This document shows positions 13,859 through 21,929 of a DNA stretch of 35,699 bases, piece after piece (the first letter of the stretch is position 1; each line of letters opens with the position of its first letter). Origin of the DNA: Candidatus Polarisedimenticolia bacterium (GTDB lineage: Bacteria > Acidobacteriota > Polarisedimenticolia > Gp22-AA2). The stretch lies in NCBI GenBank assembly GCA_036001465.1, contig DASYUH010000088.1:1-35699 (forward strand), in the 5' to 3' direction. The position numbers were made by a program, and so were the translations under genes. The notes beneath the pieces are model-generated. The model did not search any database. It worked only from the letters and a program-made list of their open reading frames with translations, and was not told the origin of the DNA.

Positions 13859-15489
13859 GCCGCGCGCCGGCTGCGAGATTCGCGACCGCGACCTTCGCGA
13901 CCGCAGCGACGACGCTCGCGACCGCGGCGGCGGCCCTGGCGATCGGAGCGACGGGGCTGGGCTGCGGCCCGGGGGTCCAGCCGATCCACCCTCTCCCCGG
14001 GGCGGGGACCGCCCGGCTGCAGCCAATCTATGACGTCGTGGCGACCTACCCCGACACGACCATCATCGTCGTGGGGCTGCCCTACCGCGGACTGGATGTC
14101 GAAATGGAGATGACCTTCGATGACGCCACGCTGCGCGACGATGAGGAGTCGTTCGAAGCGCGGGCGCGCATCGTCTCGGTGCTGGCCGGCGGGGTGCCGC
14201 AGGCGTTCGAGGCGCCGCAGCCGATGGCCATCCGCGGCACTCTGGCCGGCGGCGTCGTGGCGACCGGGCTCTTCGGACCGATCCACGTCGGCAATGCCGC
14301 GCTGCTGCTCGACCTGACCGGGCCCCTGCAGGACGGTTCCCGCAGGTTCGCGGGGGGAGCAACCCTGTACGGCATCCCGGACCCCGGGACGTTCGTCGCG
14401 GTGAAGCGCCGCCGCTACCTGGTCGCCGGGACCGACATGCAGGGGCCGATCGGCAAGGTCGCCGTCGTCCAGGTGCGCTACGACTCGCGCATCACGCTCG
14501 AGACGGATCTCGAGGTGACGAGCAGCGATCCGATCGCCCGCGTCGAGGACGGCCGACCGATCATCGTGAACCGCTTCACGTTCGACAATCTGCAGGGGCT
14601 CGATCCGCACGGTTCGTTCACTACGATCTTCGAGCACTCGACCGGAATCCTCTCGAACCCGCACGACCTCGTCGTCCTGCCGCCCGACGCGCCCGGGGCC
14701 GGCGGGAGCAGCACAACCGTCGAAGACGCCGGGCTCGCCTTCGTGACGCGCTACGGCGCGGCGTTCAACGACGTGGCCGTCGTCGATCTCGGGGACGGCG
14801 CCGTCATCGACCGCATCGATCTCACGCCGTACGCCGCCAATTCCGATCGCCTGCCGCGCGCCGACCAGGCTCTGCTGCACGACGGGCTCATCTACGTGAC
14901 GCTGCAGGACGCCAACGCCAGCTTCAGCGAGTTCAAGAGCGGGCGACTCGCGGTGATCGACCCGGTGTCGCGCCGGGTGGTCGATGTCATCGACCTGTCC
15001 GGGCAGAATCCGTTCGAGTCGCTGTCCTACTCGGGGGCGACCGGCCTGATCTACGTCGGCCTGGCCGGCCTCTTCCCCGGGATCGCCAGCAGGGTCCCGG
15101 TCCTGAGCGGCGGCATCGAGACGGTGGATCCGATCACCCGCGCCGCCCGCGGCCTCCTGGTGGACGACGACACGCTGGGAGGGAACGTGTCGGCCGTCGC
15201 CGTGCACTCCGCCAGCCGCGGCTATTGCGTCGTCTCGGACGCCTCGTTCCACAACTACGTCAAGGCGTTCGATCCGACGACCGGCGAGGTCCTCGGGACG
15301 ATCTTCGACAGCCCCGGACAGATCGCCACCATCGAGGTGGACGGGGACGGGCTCCTGCTGGTCGCCGACACGAGCTTCTTCGATCCGCGCATCCTGATCT
15401 TCAACGCCGAGAACGGCGCTCCCGTCGCGGCCCTGCCGGCACGCCTTCCGCCGTTCTCTTTCGCCATTCTCACAAGGAGCCTGCCATGA
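13846..15489 (+). CDS. YncE/BtuG-like beta-propeller protein, probable surface corrinoid-binding partner
   Basis: 547 residues from GTG 13846. A long hydrophobic N-terminus (residues 10-40) ends at Gly-Leu-Gly-Cys, a weak lipobox. Residues of about 50-230 are a beta-rich region of unknown type. From about residue 250 on there are repeated propeller blades of the YncE type: DVAVVDLGDGAVIDRIDL, RLAVIDPVSRRVVDVIDL, FDPTTGEVLGTIFDSPGQ, with LVADTSFFDPRILIFN near the end. In Bacteroides, BtuG is a propeller lipoprotein that sits on BtuB and binds B12 with extreme affinity. The position here, directly after a receptor and under a B12 riboswitch, suggests an equivalent job. The large N-terminal extension differs from BtuG. 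Four-base overlap with the next gene. Confidence 0.75.
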   Translation: MGVLSRAPAARFATATFATAATTLATAAAALAIGATGLGCGPGVQPIHPLPGAGTARLQPIYDVVATYPDTTIIVVGLPYRGLDVEMEMTFDDATLRDDEESFEARARIVSVLAGGVPQAFEAPQPMAIRGTLAGGVVATGLFGPIHVGNAALLLDLTGPLQDGSRRFAGGATLYGIPDPGTFVAVKRRRYLVAGTDMQGPIGKVAVVQVRYDSRITLETDLEVTSSDPIARVEDGRPIIVNRFTFDNLQGLDPHGSFTTIFEHSTGILSNPHDLVVLPPDAPGAGGSSTTVEDAGLAFVTRYGAAFNDVAVVDLGDGAVIDRIDLTPYAANSDRLPRADQALLHDGLIYVTLQDANASFSEFKSGRLAVIDPVSRRVVDVIDLSGQNPFESLSYSGATGLIYVGLAGLFPGIASRVPVLSGGIETVDPITRAARGLLVDDDTLGGNVSAVAVHSASRGYCVVSDASFHNYVKAFDPTTGEVLGTIFDSPGQIATIEVDGDGLLLVADTSFFDPRILIFNAENGAPVAALPARLPPFSFAILTRSLP

Positions 15490-16364
15490 CCAAGACGAGC
15501 GCCGTGAACCGCACCCTCCTGACCGCCGCCCTCGGGGCGTCCCTTGCCCTGGCCGGGGGCGCAGCCCCCGCCGGGGCCCAGATGGTGGAGCGCTTCGAAG
15601 CCGATCCGATTGCGGGGGAGTCCGGAAACGTCTTCTTCCAGGAAGGGGATGTCGCCGCCCGCTTCGCCTACGTCCCCGAGGAGGCGCCGCACTTCGCGGG
15701 CGACCGCCCGGGAACGCTCCGGGTGCTGTACGACACGACCCTCCCGGCGGCCCGCATCTCGACGCCGATCGGCCGGGTCCTCTCATCGGCCGACGATTTC
15801 GAGTTCGGGGCGATTCTGACGATCCGCTCCGACGGCTTCTTCGCCGATCCGAACGGCTTCTCGCAGATCGCCTTCGGACTGTGGAACGCCGTCACGACGG
15901 GGATGAACCGGACCGGGTTCCCCTCCGACGCCTTCGACCTGGTGGGGTTCGACTACTTCCCGAACTCCGGCGAGTTCGGCGGGCCGTTCCTGTCGCCGGG
16001 CGTGTTCGGCGGAAACGTCCTCGACAACGCCTTCTTCAATTTCGCCTTCGCCTCGGCCGAGGTGGCCCTTCCCCTGGACGTGCCGCTTCTCTGCCAGTTC
16101 CACTGCATCGCGGCCCAGAAGCGCCTGAACTTGAGGGTCAGCCGTCGCGGAGCCGGCGTCACGTTCGAGCGGATTCCGGGGGCGATGGTCTCCGTGGACC
16201 TGTCGCGGCTCGACCCGGACTTCCTGGTGGACGTGGCCGGCATCGCCGCCTATTTCGAGGGATTCGCCTCGATCCGCGCCAGCGTGGATTACGATTTGCT
16301 GTACGTTGGGAGCCTGCCGGCGCCGTTCGGCGTCGTGAACCGCCGGCTGGCCCCGTCGAGGTGA
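15486..16364 (+). CDS. Exported protein of unknown function in the cobalamin operon
   Basis: 292 residues. The ATG at 15486 overlaps the upstream stop. Residues 1-31 are a clear signal peptide (LLTAALGASLALAGGAAPAGA then Gln). The mature protein is beta-rich with aromatic-glycine turns (FEFGAILTIRSDGFFADPNG, FSQIAFGLWNAVTTG, FDLVGFDYFPN) and a pair of cysteines four apart (LLCQFHCIAA). The pattern looks like a jelly-roll or PEP-CTERM-type secreted domain, but I do not recognise it. No membrane anchor or sorting signal is seen at the C-terminus. Tight coupling with the receptor and the propeller implies a shared surface role. Four-base overlap with the next gene. Confidence 0.7.
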   Translation: MTKTSAVNRTLLTAALGASLALAGGAAPAGAQMVERFEADPIAGESGNVFFQEGDVAARFAYVPEEAPHFAGDRPGTLRVLYDTTLPAARISTPIGRVLSSADDFEFGAILTIRSDGFFADPNGFSQIAFGLWNAVTTGMNRTGFPSDAFDLVGFDYFPNSGEFGGPFLSPGVFGGNVLDNAFFNFAFASAEVALPLDVPLLCQFHCIAAQKRLNLRVSRRGAGVTFERIPGAMVSVDLSRLDPDFLVDVAGIAAYFEGFASIRASVDYDLLYVGSLPAPFGVVNRRLAPSR

Positions 16365-17092
16365 GCGCGGGGCGCTCCGGACTGAACGAGGCCGAGGACG
16401 TGTGGGAACCCGGGACGGGACTCCGGATGGACGATGAGGCGCGCCGCCTCCTGCGCGCCGGATTGATCCATGCCGCGCCGGTCGCGGTGGGACCGGCCGG
16501 CGAGCCGCTCCTGGCCGAGATGGAGCGGATCGCCGCCGCCCTGGCATCGGAGCACGCGGGGCGCGCGCCGGGGGAGATCGCCGATCTGGCCCCGGCGCGC
16601 GAGCTCTACCGCGACTTCGGGATCGATCCGACCCGCACGCGGCCTTCCTCCGAGGCCCTGCTGCGCCGTGTCCTGCAGGGGAAGGGGCTGCCGCGCATCC
16701 TGAACGCCGTGGACGTCTGCACCCTGTGCTCCCTGCGGTTCCTGCTGCCGATCGGCCTGTACGATGCCGGGTGCGTTCGCGGGGAGGTGACGCTGCGACG
16801 CGGCAGGCCGGGCGAGTCGTATCCCGGCATCCGCAAGGACGAGGTCCACCTGGAAGGGCGTCCGACCCTGGCGGACGCCGAGGGGCCGTTCGGGAACCCG
16901 ACCTCCGATTCGTTCAGGACCTCGGTGACTCCCGCCACGCGCGCGCTGGCGATGGTGATCTTCGCCCCTTCGTCGTGCGCCCGCGATCGCCTCGCGGCGC
17001 ACGTCGCCGAGGCGCAAGCCCTCCTCGCCCGGCACCTGGCCCCCGCGGGAGAGGCGGTCACGACCTCGGGGTCGGTCCTCCCGGCCCCCTGA
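16361..17092 (+). CDS. B3/4 (tRNA-synthetase-editing-like) domain protein
   Basis: 243 residues from GTG 16361, overlapping the upstream stop; ATG 16427 is an alternative that removes 22 residues. The core matches free-standing B3/4 domains (PF03483), the module of phenylalanyl-tRNA synthetase beta. Visible are ELYRDFGIDPTRTRPSSEALLRRVLQGKGLPRILNAVD, then LCSLRFLLPIGLYD, and TSDSFRTSVTPATRALAMVIFAP. Free B3/4 proteins are thought to clear mischarged tRNA or bind small ligands. It has no signal peptide, so it is cytosolic, unlike the four exported products upstream. Why it is cobalamin-regulated is unclear. It is the last gene of the operon; the convergent YceI gene ends 28 bases later. Confidence 0.8.
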   Translation: MSAGRSGLNEAEDVWEPGTGLRMDDEARRLLRAGLIHAAPVAVGPAGEPLLAEMERIAAALASEHAGRAPGEIADLAPARELYRDFGIDPTRTRPSSEALLRRVLQGKGLPRILNAVDVCTLCSLRFLLPIGLYDAGCVRGEVTLRRGRPGESYPGIRKDEVHLEGRPTLADAEGPFGNPTSDSFRTSVTPATRALAMVIFAPSSCARDRLAAHVAEAQALLARHLAPAGEAVTTSGSVLPAP

Positions 17093-17119
17093 ACCCCGGG
17101 AGCCCGTCGGAATCTCGGC

Positions 17120-17794
17120 CTAGTTCCCCTTCTTGGGGGTCGGGGTCGCGGCGGGCTGCGCGGGCTTCTCCTTCGCCGCCTCGATGTTGATCTTGATCTC
17201 CACCTCGTCGCCGAGGACGGCGCCGCCCCCCTCGATGATGTCATTCCAGGCGACTCCGAAGTCCTGGCGATTGATCTTGGTGCGCGCCTCGAAGCCCCCC
17301 AGCGTCTTGCCGCCGTACCCCGGGCCGAAGCCGAGCACGTCGACGTCCAGCGTGACCGGTTTGGTGGTGCCGCGGATCGTGAGGTTTCCTTCGACGGACA
17401 GCTTGTTCGGCCCGGCCTGGGTCACCTTGGTCGACTTGAAGGTGAGCTTCGGGTTCTTGGCCACGTCGAAGAAGTCGGGGCTCTTCAGGTGCTTGTCGCG
17501 CGCCGGCTCGTTGGTGTCGATGCTCGCGGCGTCGATCGACACGTCGACGGAGCCCTTCGTGTAGTCGGCCTGATCGACGACGATCTTCCCTTCGAACTTG
17601 GTGAACCGCCCGGGCACGCGGCTGAACAGGTGGCGGATCGAGAAGCCGACGGCGCTGTGCGCCGGATCGATGACGTAGGTCTCCGGCGCCGCGAACGCCG
17701 GCGTCGCGGCGGCCGCGAGCCCGGCGGCCGACAGGATGACGGCCGCGGCGGCCGCGACCGGTCGATTGGCGATCCGAATGATTCGCTGATTCAT
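17120..17794 (-). CDS. YceI-family periplasmic lipid-binding protein
   Basis: 224 residues. The start ATG (17794) follows AAGGAGG. Residues 1-36 are a signal peptide ending Ala-Phe-Ala. The lipocalin-like YceI fold is plain: YVIDPAHSAVGFSIRHLFSRVPGRF, VDVSIDAASIDTNEPARDKHLKS, FFDVAKNPKLTFKST, LTIRGTTKPVTLDV and KINRQDFGVAWND. Such proteins bind polyisoprenoids or quinone-like lipids in the periplasm and are induced by base or osmotic stress in E. coli. The C-terminal tail (KEKPAQPAATPTPKKGN) is a low-complexity extension not found in the basic fold. It is transcribed away from the operon at 17850-24454 by its own upstream region of 55 bases. Confidence 0.93.
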   Translation of the reverse strand: MNQRIIRIANRPVAAAAAVILSAAGLAAAATPAFAAPETYVIDPAHSAVGFSIRHLFSRVPGRFTKFEGKIVVDQADYTKGSVDVSIDAASIDTNEPARDKHLKSPDFFDVAKNPKLTFKSTKVTQAGPNKLSVEGNLTIRGTTKPVTLDVDVLGFGPGYGGKTLGGFEARTKINRQDFGVAWNDIIEGGGAVLGDEVEIKINIEAAKEKPAQPAATPTPKKGN

Positions 17795-17849
17795 GGTCGA
17801 GCCTCCTTGTTTCAGGGGGGCGAATACTACAACAGGATCCCCAGGTTGA

Positions 17850-19312
17850 CTAGGAGGCGGTCCGAGTCTTCGGCCGGGCGAGCCGGGTACGAATGCCGAA
17901 GCCGATGGCGGCGAGAACCGCCAGGCCGAGGCAGAGCGGGGCCAGGGGGAAGTCGCCCGGCGACAGCCCCGCGAGCGAACGAAGGTCCTCGAGGAACGCG
18001 AATGCCCGGGTGTCGCAGAACATGGTCCCCTTGAGGGCGCCGACGAGATTCACCGCCGTCGAAGCGATGGCGAGGGCTCCCGCGGCCACCGCCGGCCAGA
18101 CCCTCCTCCCCGCCTTCCCCCACGCCAGGAGGGGCGCCAACCCGAGCATCGCGAGAGGCACGATCGGAATCAGATACCGGGGGCCGTACTGGCAGCCCCC
18201 GATCGTCTCGATGTTCAGCACGTAGGCGAGATGCAGGGCGATCGCCCCCCACAGCATGCGCCTCTCGGCGCGGAGGCGGCGATCCAGGAAGCCGATCCCC
18301 GCTCCCCCGAGGAGCACGATCGGCATGTACTTCCACAGCGACAGGTCTCCCGTCCCGAAATAGACATTCAGGTGATGCAGGAAGCTCCCGGCGTCCGGCC
18401 GGAAGAACGTGTCGGTGAAGCCCCCTGCCGCGTTCGCCTGCAGGAACGGGCTGCCGAAATAGTGCGCGTTGTACGCCAGAAGCGGGAGCAACCCCGCGAG
18501 CAGGCCGGCCAGCACGGCCAGGGTGCGCATCCGGCTCCGCGCGAGCGCCACGCGCGCCACGATGACCAGCAGGATCATCGCCGGCAGCAGGTGCACAGCG
18601 TCAGGCCCAGGAGGACCCCCGCGCCCAGGGGCGCGGCGAGGGTCCGGCCCCTCGCGGCGCCGGCCGGCCCTTCCGTGTGGATCGACTTCTCGATCAGAAG
18701 GAGCGCGATGACCAGGCAGGAGACCGCCAGGATGTCGTGATGGGCCACTCCCGAATAGGGGAAAAGGATGGTGGCCACGCCGCAGGCGGCCGCCGCGAGG
18801 GCGGCGAGCGCGGGGGCGAACCCCCAGACACCGGCCAGGAGCAGATACAGGCAGGCCGCCGCCAGGGCGGACAGAAGCGACGACGTCAGCCACGTGACCG
18901 CGGCCGAGGCCAGGATCCGATCCCGGTTGTAGGCGATGCCGAACGGGGCGCACGCCAGATAGGCCAGGGCGCCGATGGTGAACTGCCCCGGCTGCTTGGC
19001 CGGCAACCGCCGGCCGTCGTAGACGAAGGTGTCGGTCACCCGCTTGAGCCGATCGTCGCCGGCCTCTCCGATCGCATACGTGCCCCGGCCGACCAGGGAG
19101 GCGATGACGAACTGCTGCAGGGCGTAGTCGTAGACGTCGGTCCGGTCGATCGTCGCGCCGTACAGGAACCAGAGGCCGAGGAAGATGACGAGCGCGTCGC
19201 GCCGCAGGCGCCCGCTCCGCGGGACAGGCGCGCCCGGGGCCGGCGCGCCTCCCCTCGGCGCGACGGAGCCCCTTCCTCCCCTGCCCGGCTTCGACGGTCG
19301 AGACGGTTTCAT
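17850..19312 (-). pseudogene. Multi-spanning membrane glycosyltransferase-like gene split by a frameshift
   Basis: Two overlapping frames together make one protein of about 480 residues. The first runs from ATG 19312 and gives a basic N-terminus, RDALVIFLGLWFLYGATIDRTD, RLPAKQPGQFTIGALAYL, and further helices. It ends out of frame after LLGLTLCT at about 18600. The second frame picks up at about 18605 with HLLPAMILLVIVARVAL and runs to the stop at 17850 with ARYLIPIVPLA-like (YGPRYLIPIVPLAMLG) and more helices. Stop positions differ by two in phase, so a single-base deletion (or two-base insertion) near 18600 is enough. There is no homopolymer or slippery heptamer there. The layout resembles PMT/ArnT-like transferases acting on lipid-linked sugars. 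Sequencing error is possible. Confidence 0.7.
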
Positions 19313-19337
19313 GTCGGTCGGTCCCGGCCGGGACCCT

Positions 19338-20075
19338 TCAGCGGAGGTGACGGCCGCCGTCGACGCGCAGGCATTCCCCGGTGACGAACTCGGTCTCCAC
19401 GAGAAACACCACGGCGCGCGCGATCTCCTCCGGGCCGCCCCAGCGCCCGAGCGGCGTCTCCCGGCGCACCGCCCGGTCGGCCTTGGCGCTGAATCCGGGC
19501 GGCTTCAGGATGGGACCCGGGGCGATGGAGTTCACCAGGATCTCCGGGGCCAGCTCGAGCGCCAGGCTCTCGGCCAGGCCGATGATCCCTGCCTTGGCGA
19601 CGTAGTACGGCAGGAAACCGTGATAGCGCGGGCGGCCGCTCGCGGGGAGCCAGTCGGCGAGCAGGACGATCCGCCCGGAGCCCGCCTGCTTCATGATGGG
19701 AGCGGCGCGCCGCGCCAGGTGGAACGCGCTCGACAGGTCCACGTCGAGGTTGGCCCGCCAGGCGTCCTCGTCGAGGCCGGCGAACGGCGTCTTGCCGTAG
19801 ACCGACGCCATGCCGACCAGGATGTCGGGGCCGCCGAGCTTGGCGCGGACCGCATCGACGGCCGCCGCGGCCCCCTTCGGCGCCGACAGATCGGCGCGCA
19901 GGGCGAGGGCCCGGGGGCCGAGGGCGCGGACCCTGGCCGCGGCCTCCTCGGCGCTGTCGCGCGAGCGGTTGTAGGTGAGCGCCACGTGGCAGCCGCGGCG
20001 CGCCAGGGCCTCGGCCACGGACCGCCCGACGCGCGCGGCCCCCGAGATCAGCGCGACCTTGCCCTTCGGATCCAC
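19338..20075 (-). CDS. SDR-family oxidoreductase
   Basis: 245 residues from GTG 20075 with GAGGGGGG upstream. The classical short-chain dehydrogenase pattern has a cofactor loop SGAARVGRSVAEAL (Gly-x3-Gly-x-Gly variant), then LTYNRSRDS, where the Arg residues favour NADPH. DLSAP follows, then a structural VGMASVYG (Asn-Ala-Ala variant), the catalytic Tyr-x3-Lys in LPYYVAKAGIIG, and GPILKPP. Pteridine reductase-like and FolM-like enzymes share such features, but 3-oxoacyl-ACP reductase-like activity is equally possible. The serine usually before the tyrosine is replaced in LLADW, which is unusual. The start lies seven bases after the amidase stop. Confidence 0.88.
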   Translation of the reverse strand: MDPKGKVALISGAARVGRSVAEALARRGCHVALTYNRSRDSAEEAAARVRALGPRALALRADLSAPKGAAAAVDAVRAKLGGPDILVGMASVYGKTPFAGLDEDAWRANLDVDLSSAFHLARRAAPIMKQAGSGRIVLLADWLPASGRPRYHGFLPYYVAKAGIIGLAESLALELAPEILVNSIAPGPILKPPGFSAKADRAVRRETPLGRWGGPEEIARAVVFLVETEFVTGECLRVDGGRHLR

Positions 20076-20082
20076 GCCCCCC

Positions 20083-21543
20083 TCAGGAGCCCGCGGGCGA
20101 CGGGGCCCCGGCGGCTCGCACTCCGGCGGCGCGCGTCCCGGTCGGCGGGTCGAGCGCCGGTCGCTTCACGTGCCACGAGGTGATCTGCTGGAAGTGCCGG
20201 GCGATGGAGATCCCCTTGTCCTCCTCGAAGGAAGAGGTCAGGGCCGTGAGACTGACCGGCAGGCCGCCCTCGCCGAAGCCGCACGGCACGGAGATCGCCG
20301 GCAGGCCGCACAGGTTGCCTGCGGCGCCGACCGGGTCGGCCCAGGCGATGTCGCTGAAATCCTTGTCGAGCGGGAAGGCGGTGTGCCCCTCGCCCGGATA
20401 GAGCAGGACGTCGTAGCGCGAGAAGAAATCGGCCATGGCCTGCTGGCACACCGTGCGCACGCGCTGGGCCTTCACGTAATCGGCGCCGCCCACCGCCCGG
20501 GCGGTCACGAACGACAGCGGCGCGCCCGAGCTGACCATCGTGCGCGCCTCACCCGTCTTCTCGAGCTCCTCGAAGGCGGTCGCCACCTCCGCCGACAGCA
20601 CCACGACGGTGGTCGATTCGAACGGCAGGTCGGGGAGCTTCGCCTCCTCCATGCGGACTCCCGAGCGGCGCAGATCCTCCAGCGCCGCCAGGAAGGCCTT
20701 CTCGACCGACTTGTCGCCGAATTTCTCGAAGTCGAGCTTGAACCAGCCGAGCTTCAGTCGCTTCACGGCCGACGGGTCGGACGCGGGGGCCGGTTTCTCC
20801 TCGGACGAGTACGGGTCGTCCGGGTCGCGCCCCTGGATGCGCTCGAGGACGAGCTCGCAGTCTCTGGCCGAGCGGGCCATCGGACCGAGCTTGTCGAGGG
20901 TCCACGACAGCGCCATCGCCCCCCGCCGCGACACGCGGCCGAAAGTGGGGCGCAGGCCGGAGACGCCGCAGAAGGAGGACGGGCAGATGATCGATCCCCA
21001 GGTCTCCGAGCCGATGGCGAACGGCACCAGGGCCGCCGCGACCGCCGCTCCCGATCCGGACGACGAGCCGCAGGTCCAGCGATCGAGGGCCCACGGATTG
21101 TGCGCCCCGCCGGTCAGGGAGGCATCCCCCTTCGAGTAGCCGAGCCCGCCCGCCAGCTCGATCATGGCGAGCTTGCCGAGCAGGATCGCCCCCGCGGCGC
21201 GCAGCTTCGTGACGACCGCCCCGTCCCGGTCGAACACCTGGTGCTCGTACGGCTTCGCGCCCCAGGTCGTCCTGATTCCCCTGGTGGCGACGAGGTCCTT
21301 GACGCCATACGGAATGCCGTGGAGCGGGCCGCGGTTCCGGCCGGCGGCGATCTCCCTCTCGGCCTGCTTCGCCTCCGCGAGCGCCAGGTCGTCGGTGACG
21401 GTCACGAAGGCGGAGAGTCTCGGGTTCAGCGCGTCGATGCGGGCCAGGCAGGCGCGCGTCAGCTCGACGGGAGAGATCTTCCGCGAGCGCACGAGGCGCG
21501 ACAGCTCGGTGACCGGCTTGTAGAGGACGTCGTCACCGAGCAT
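20083..21543 (-). CDS. Amidase-signature enzyme
   Basis: 486 residues. ATG 21543 follows GAGGAGG. The Ser-cisSer-Lys triad is complete: Lys82 in YGVKDLVATRG, the cis-Ser in the glycine-rich GSSSGSGAAVAAAL, and the nucleophile in GSETWGSIICPSS. The order fits GatA/fatty-acid-amide-hydrolase relatives. No signal peptide is present, so it is cytosolic. It is not obviously GatA, because gatB and gatC are not nearby. The N-terminus overlaps the preceding small Tat-type gene by 11 bases, an arrangement I have seen described for amidases in this kind of genome but cannot verify here. The substrate amide is unknown. Confidence 0.92.
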   Translation of the reverse strand: MLGDDVLYKPVTELSRLVRSRKISPVELTRACLARIDALNPRLSAFVTVTDDLALAEAKQAEREIAAGRNRGPLHGIPYGVKDLVATRGIRTTWGAKPYEHQVFDRDGAVVTKLRAAGAILLGKLAMIELAGGLGYSKGDASLTGGAHNPWALDRWTCGSSSGSGAAVAAALVPFAIGSETWGSIICPSSFCGVSGLRPTFGRVSRRGAMALSWTLDKLGPMARSARDCELVLERIQGRDPDDPYSSEEKPAPASDPSAVKRLKLGWFKLDFEKFGDKSVEKAFLAALEDLRRSGVRMEEAKLPDLPFESTTVVVLSAEVATAFEELEKTGEARTMVSSGAPLSFVTARAVGGADYVKAQRVRTVCQQAMADFFSRYDVLLYPGEGHTAFPLDKDFSDIAWADPVGAAGNLCGLPAISVPCGFGEGGLPVSLTALTSSFEEDKGISIARHFQQITSWHVKRPALDPPTGTRAAGVRAAGAPSPAGS

Positions 21544-21883
21544 GGGACCTCCTCGCCCTGAGGGCGCGGAAGGTGCCGCTCGGAGGGACCTCGTTGCCGA
21601 TCTTGAAGTCGCGGACCTCCTTGAGCGCCTGCTCCAGCTGCGTCACGTCCCGGCGCACGCGCTTGCGCTCGTCGGAGCTCAGGCCCTCCTCCTGGCGCGC
21701 CAGGAATCGGGCGACGGGCGGCTCGTCCGGCTCGGGCCGGGACGCCTGCGGCTCGTCGGCCTGGCCGGCGGCGCGGGCCGCTCCGATCCCGAACAGGGAC
21801 TCCAGCCCGGCCGCCGACGCGGCGGCCAGGACCAGCGGGGCGCCGACCACGGCGCGGGCCATCGTCCTGCGAGACAGTTTCAT
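21533..21883 (-). CDS. Small Tat-exported protein of unknown function
   Basis: 116 residues with a strong GGAGGAG site before ATG 21883. The N-terminus (MKLSRRTMARAVVGAPLVL) has a twin-arginine motif Ser-Arg-Arg-Thr-Met and a hydrophobic stretch ending Ala-Arg-Ala, so it is probably exported folded. The mature part (about 75 residues) is charged and helical, with SSDERKRVRRDVTQLEQALKEVR. No cofactor-binding motif is visible. Its last codons overlap the amidase start, which suggests translational coupling. I do not recognise the family. Confidence 0.72.
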   Translation of the reverse strand: MKLSRRTMARAVVGAPLVLAAASAAGLESLFGIGAARAAGQADEPQASRPEPDEPPVARFLARQEEGLSSDERKRVRRDVTQLEQALKEVRDFKIGNEVPPSGTFRALRARRSHAR

Positions 21884-21929
21884 GCGACTCCTCCTGCGAA
21901 CCCGCCTCCCGCGGCACGCGGGCGGGCCG

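Noticed and set aside
13705-15786. Long minus-strand open frame across the propeller gene
   Set aside because: Arg/Gly/Ala-rich composition with no motif; it is a shadow of the + strand operon, which has clean overlaps and signal peptides.
18590-18610. Programmed ribosomal frameshift in the glycosyltransferase gene
   Set aside because: No slippery heptamer or downstream stem near the join, and this gene family is not known to use recoding. A simple deletion or sequencing error is more likely.
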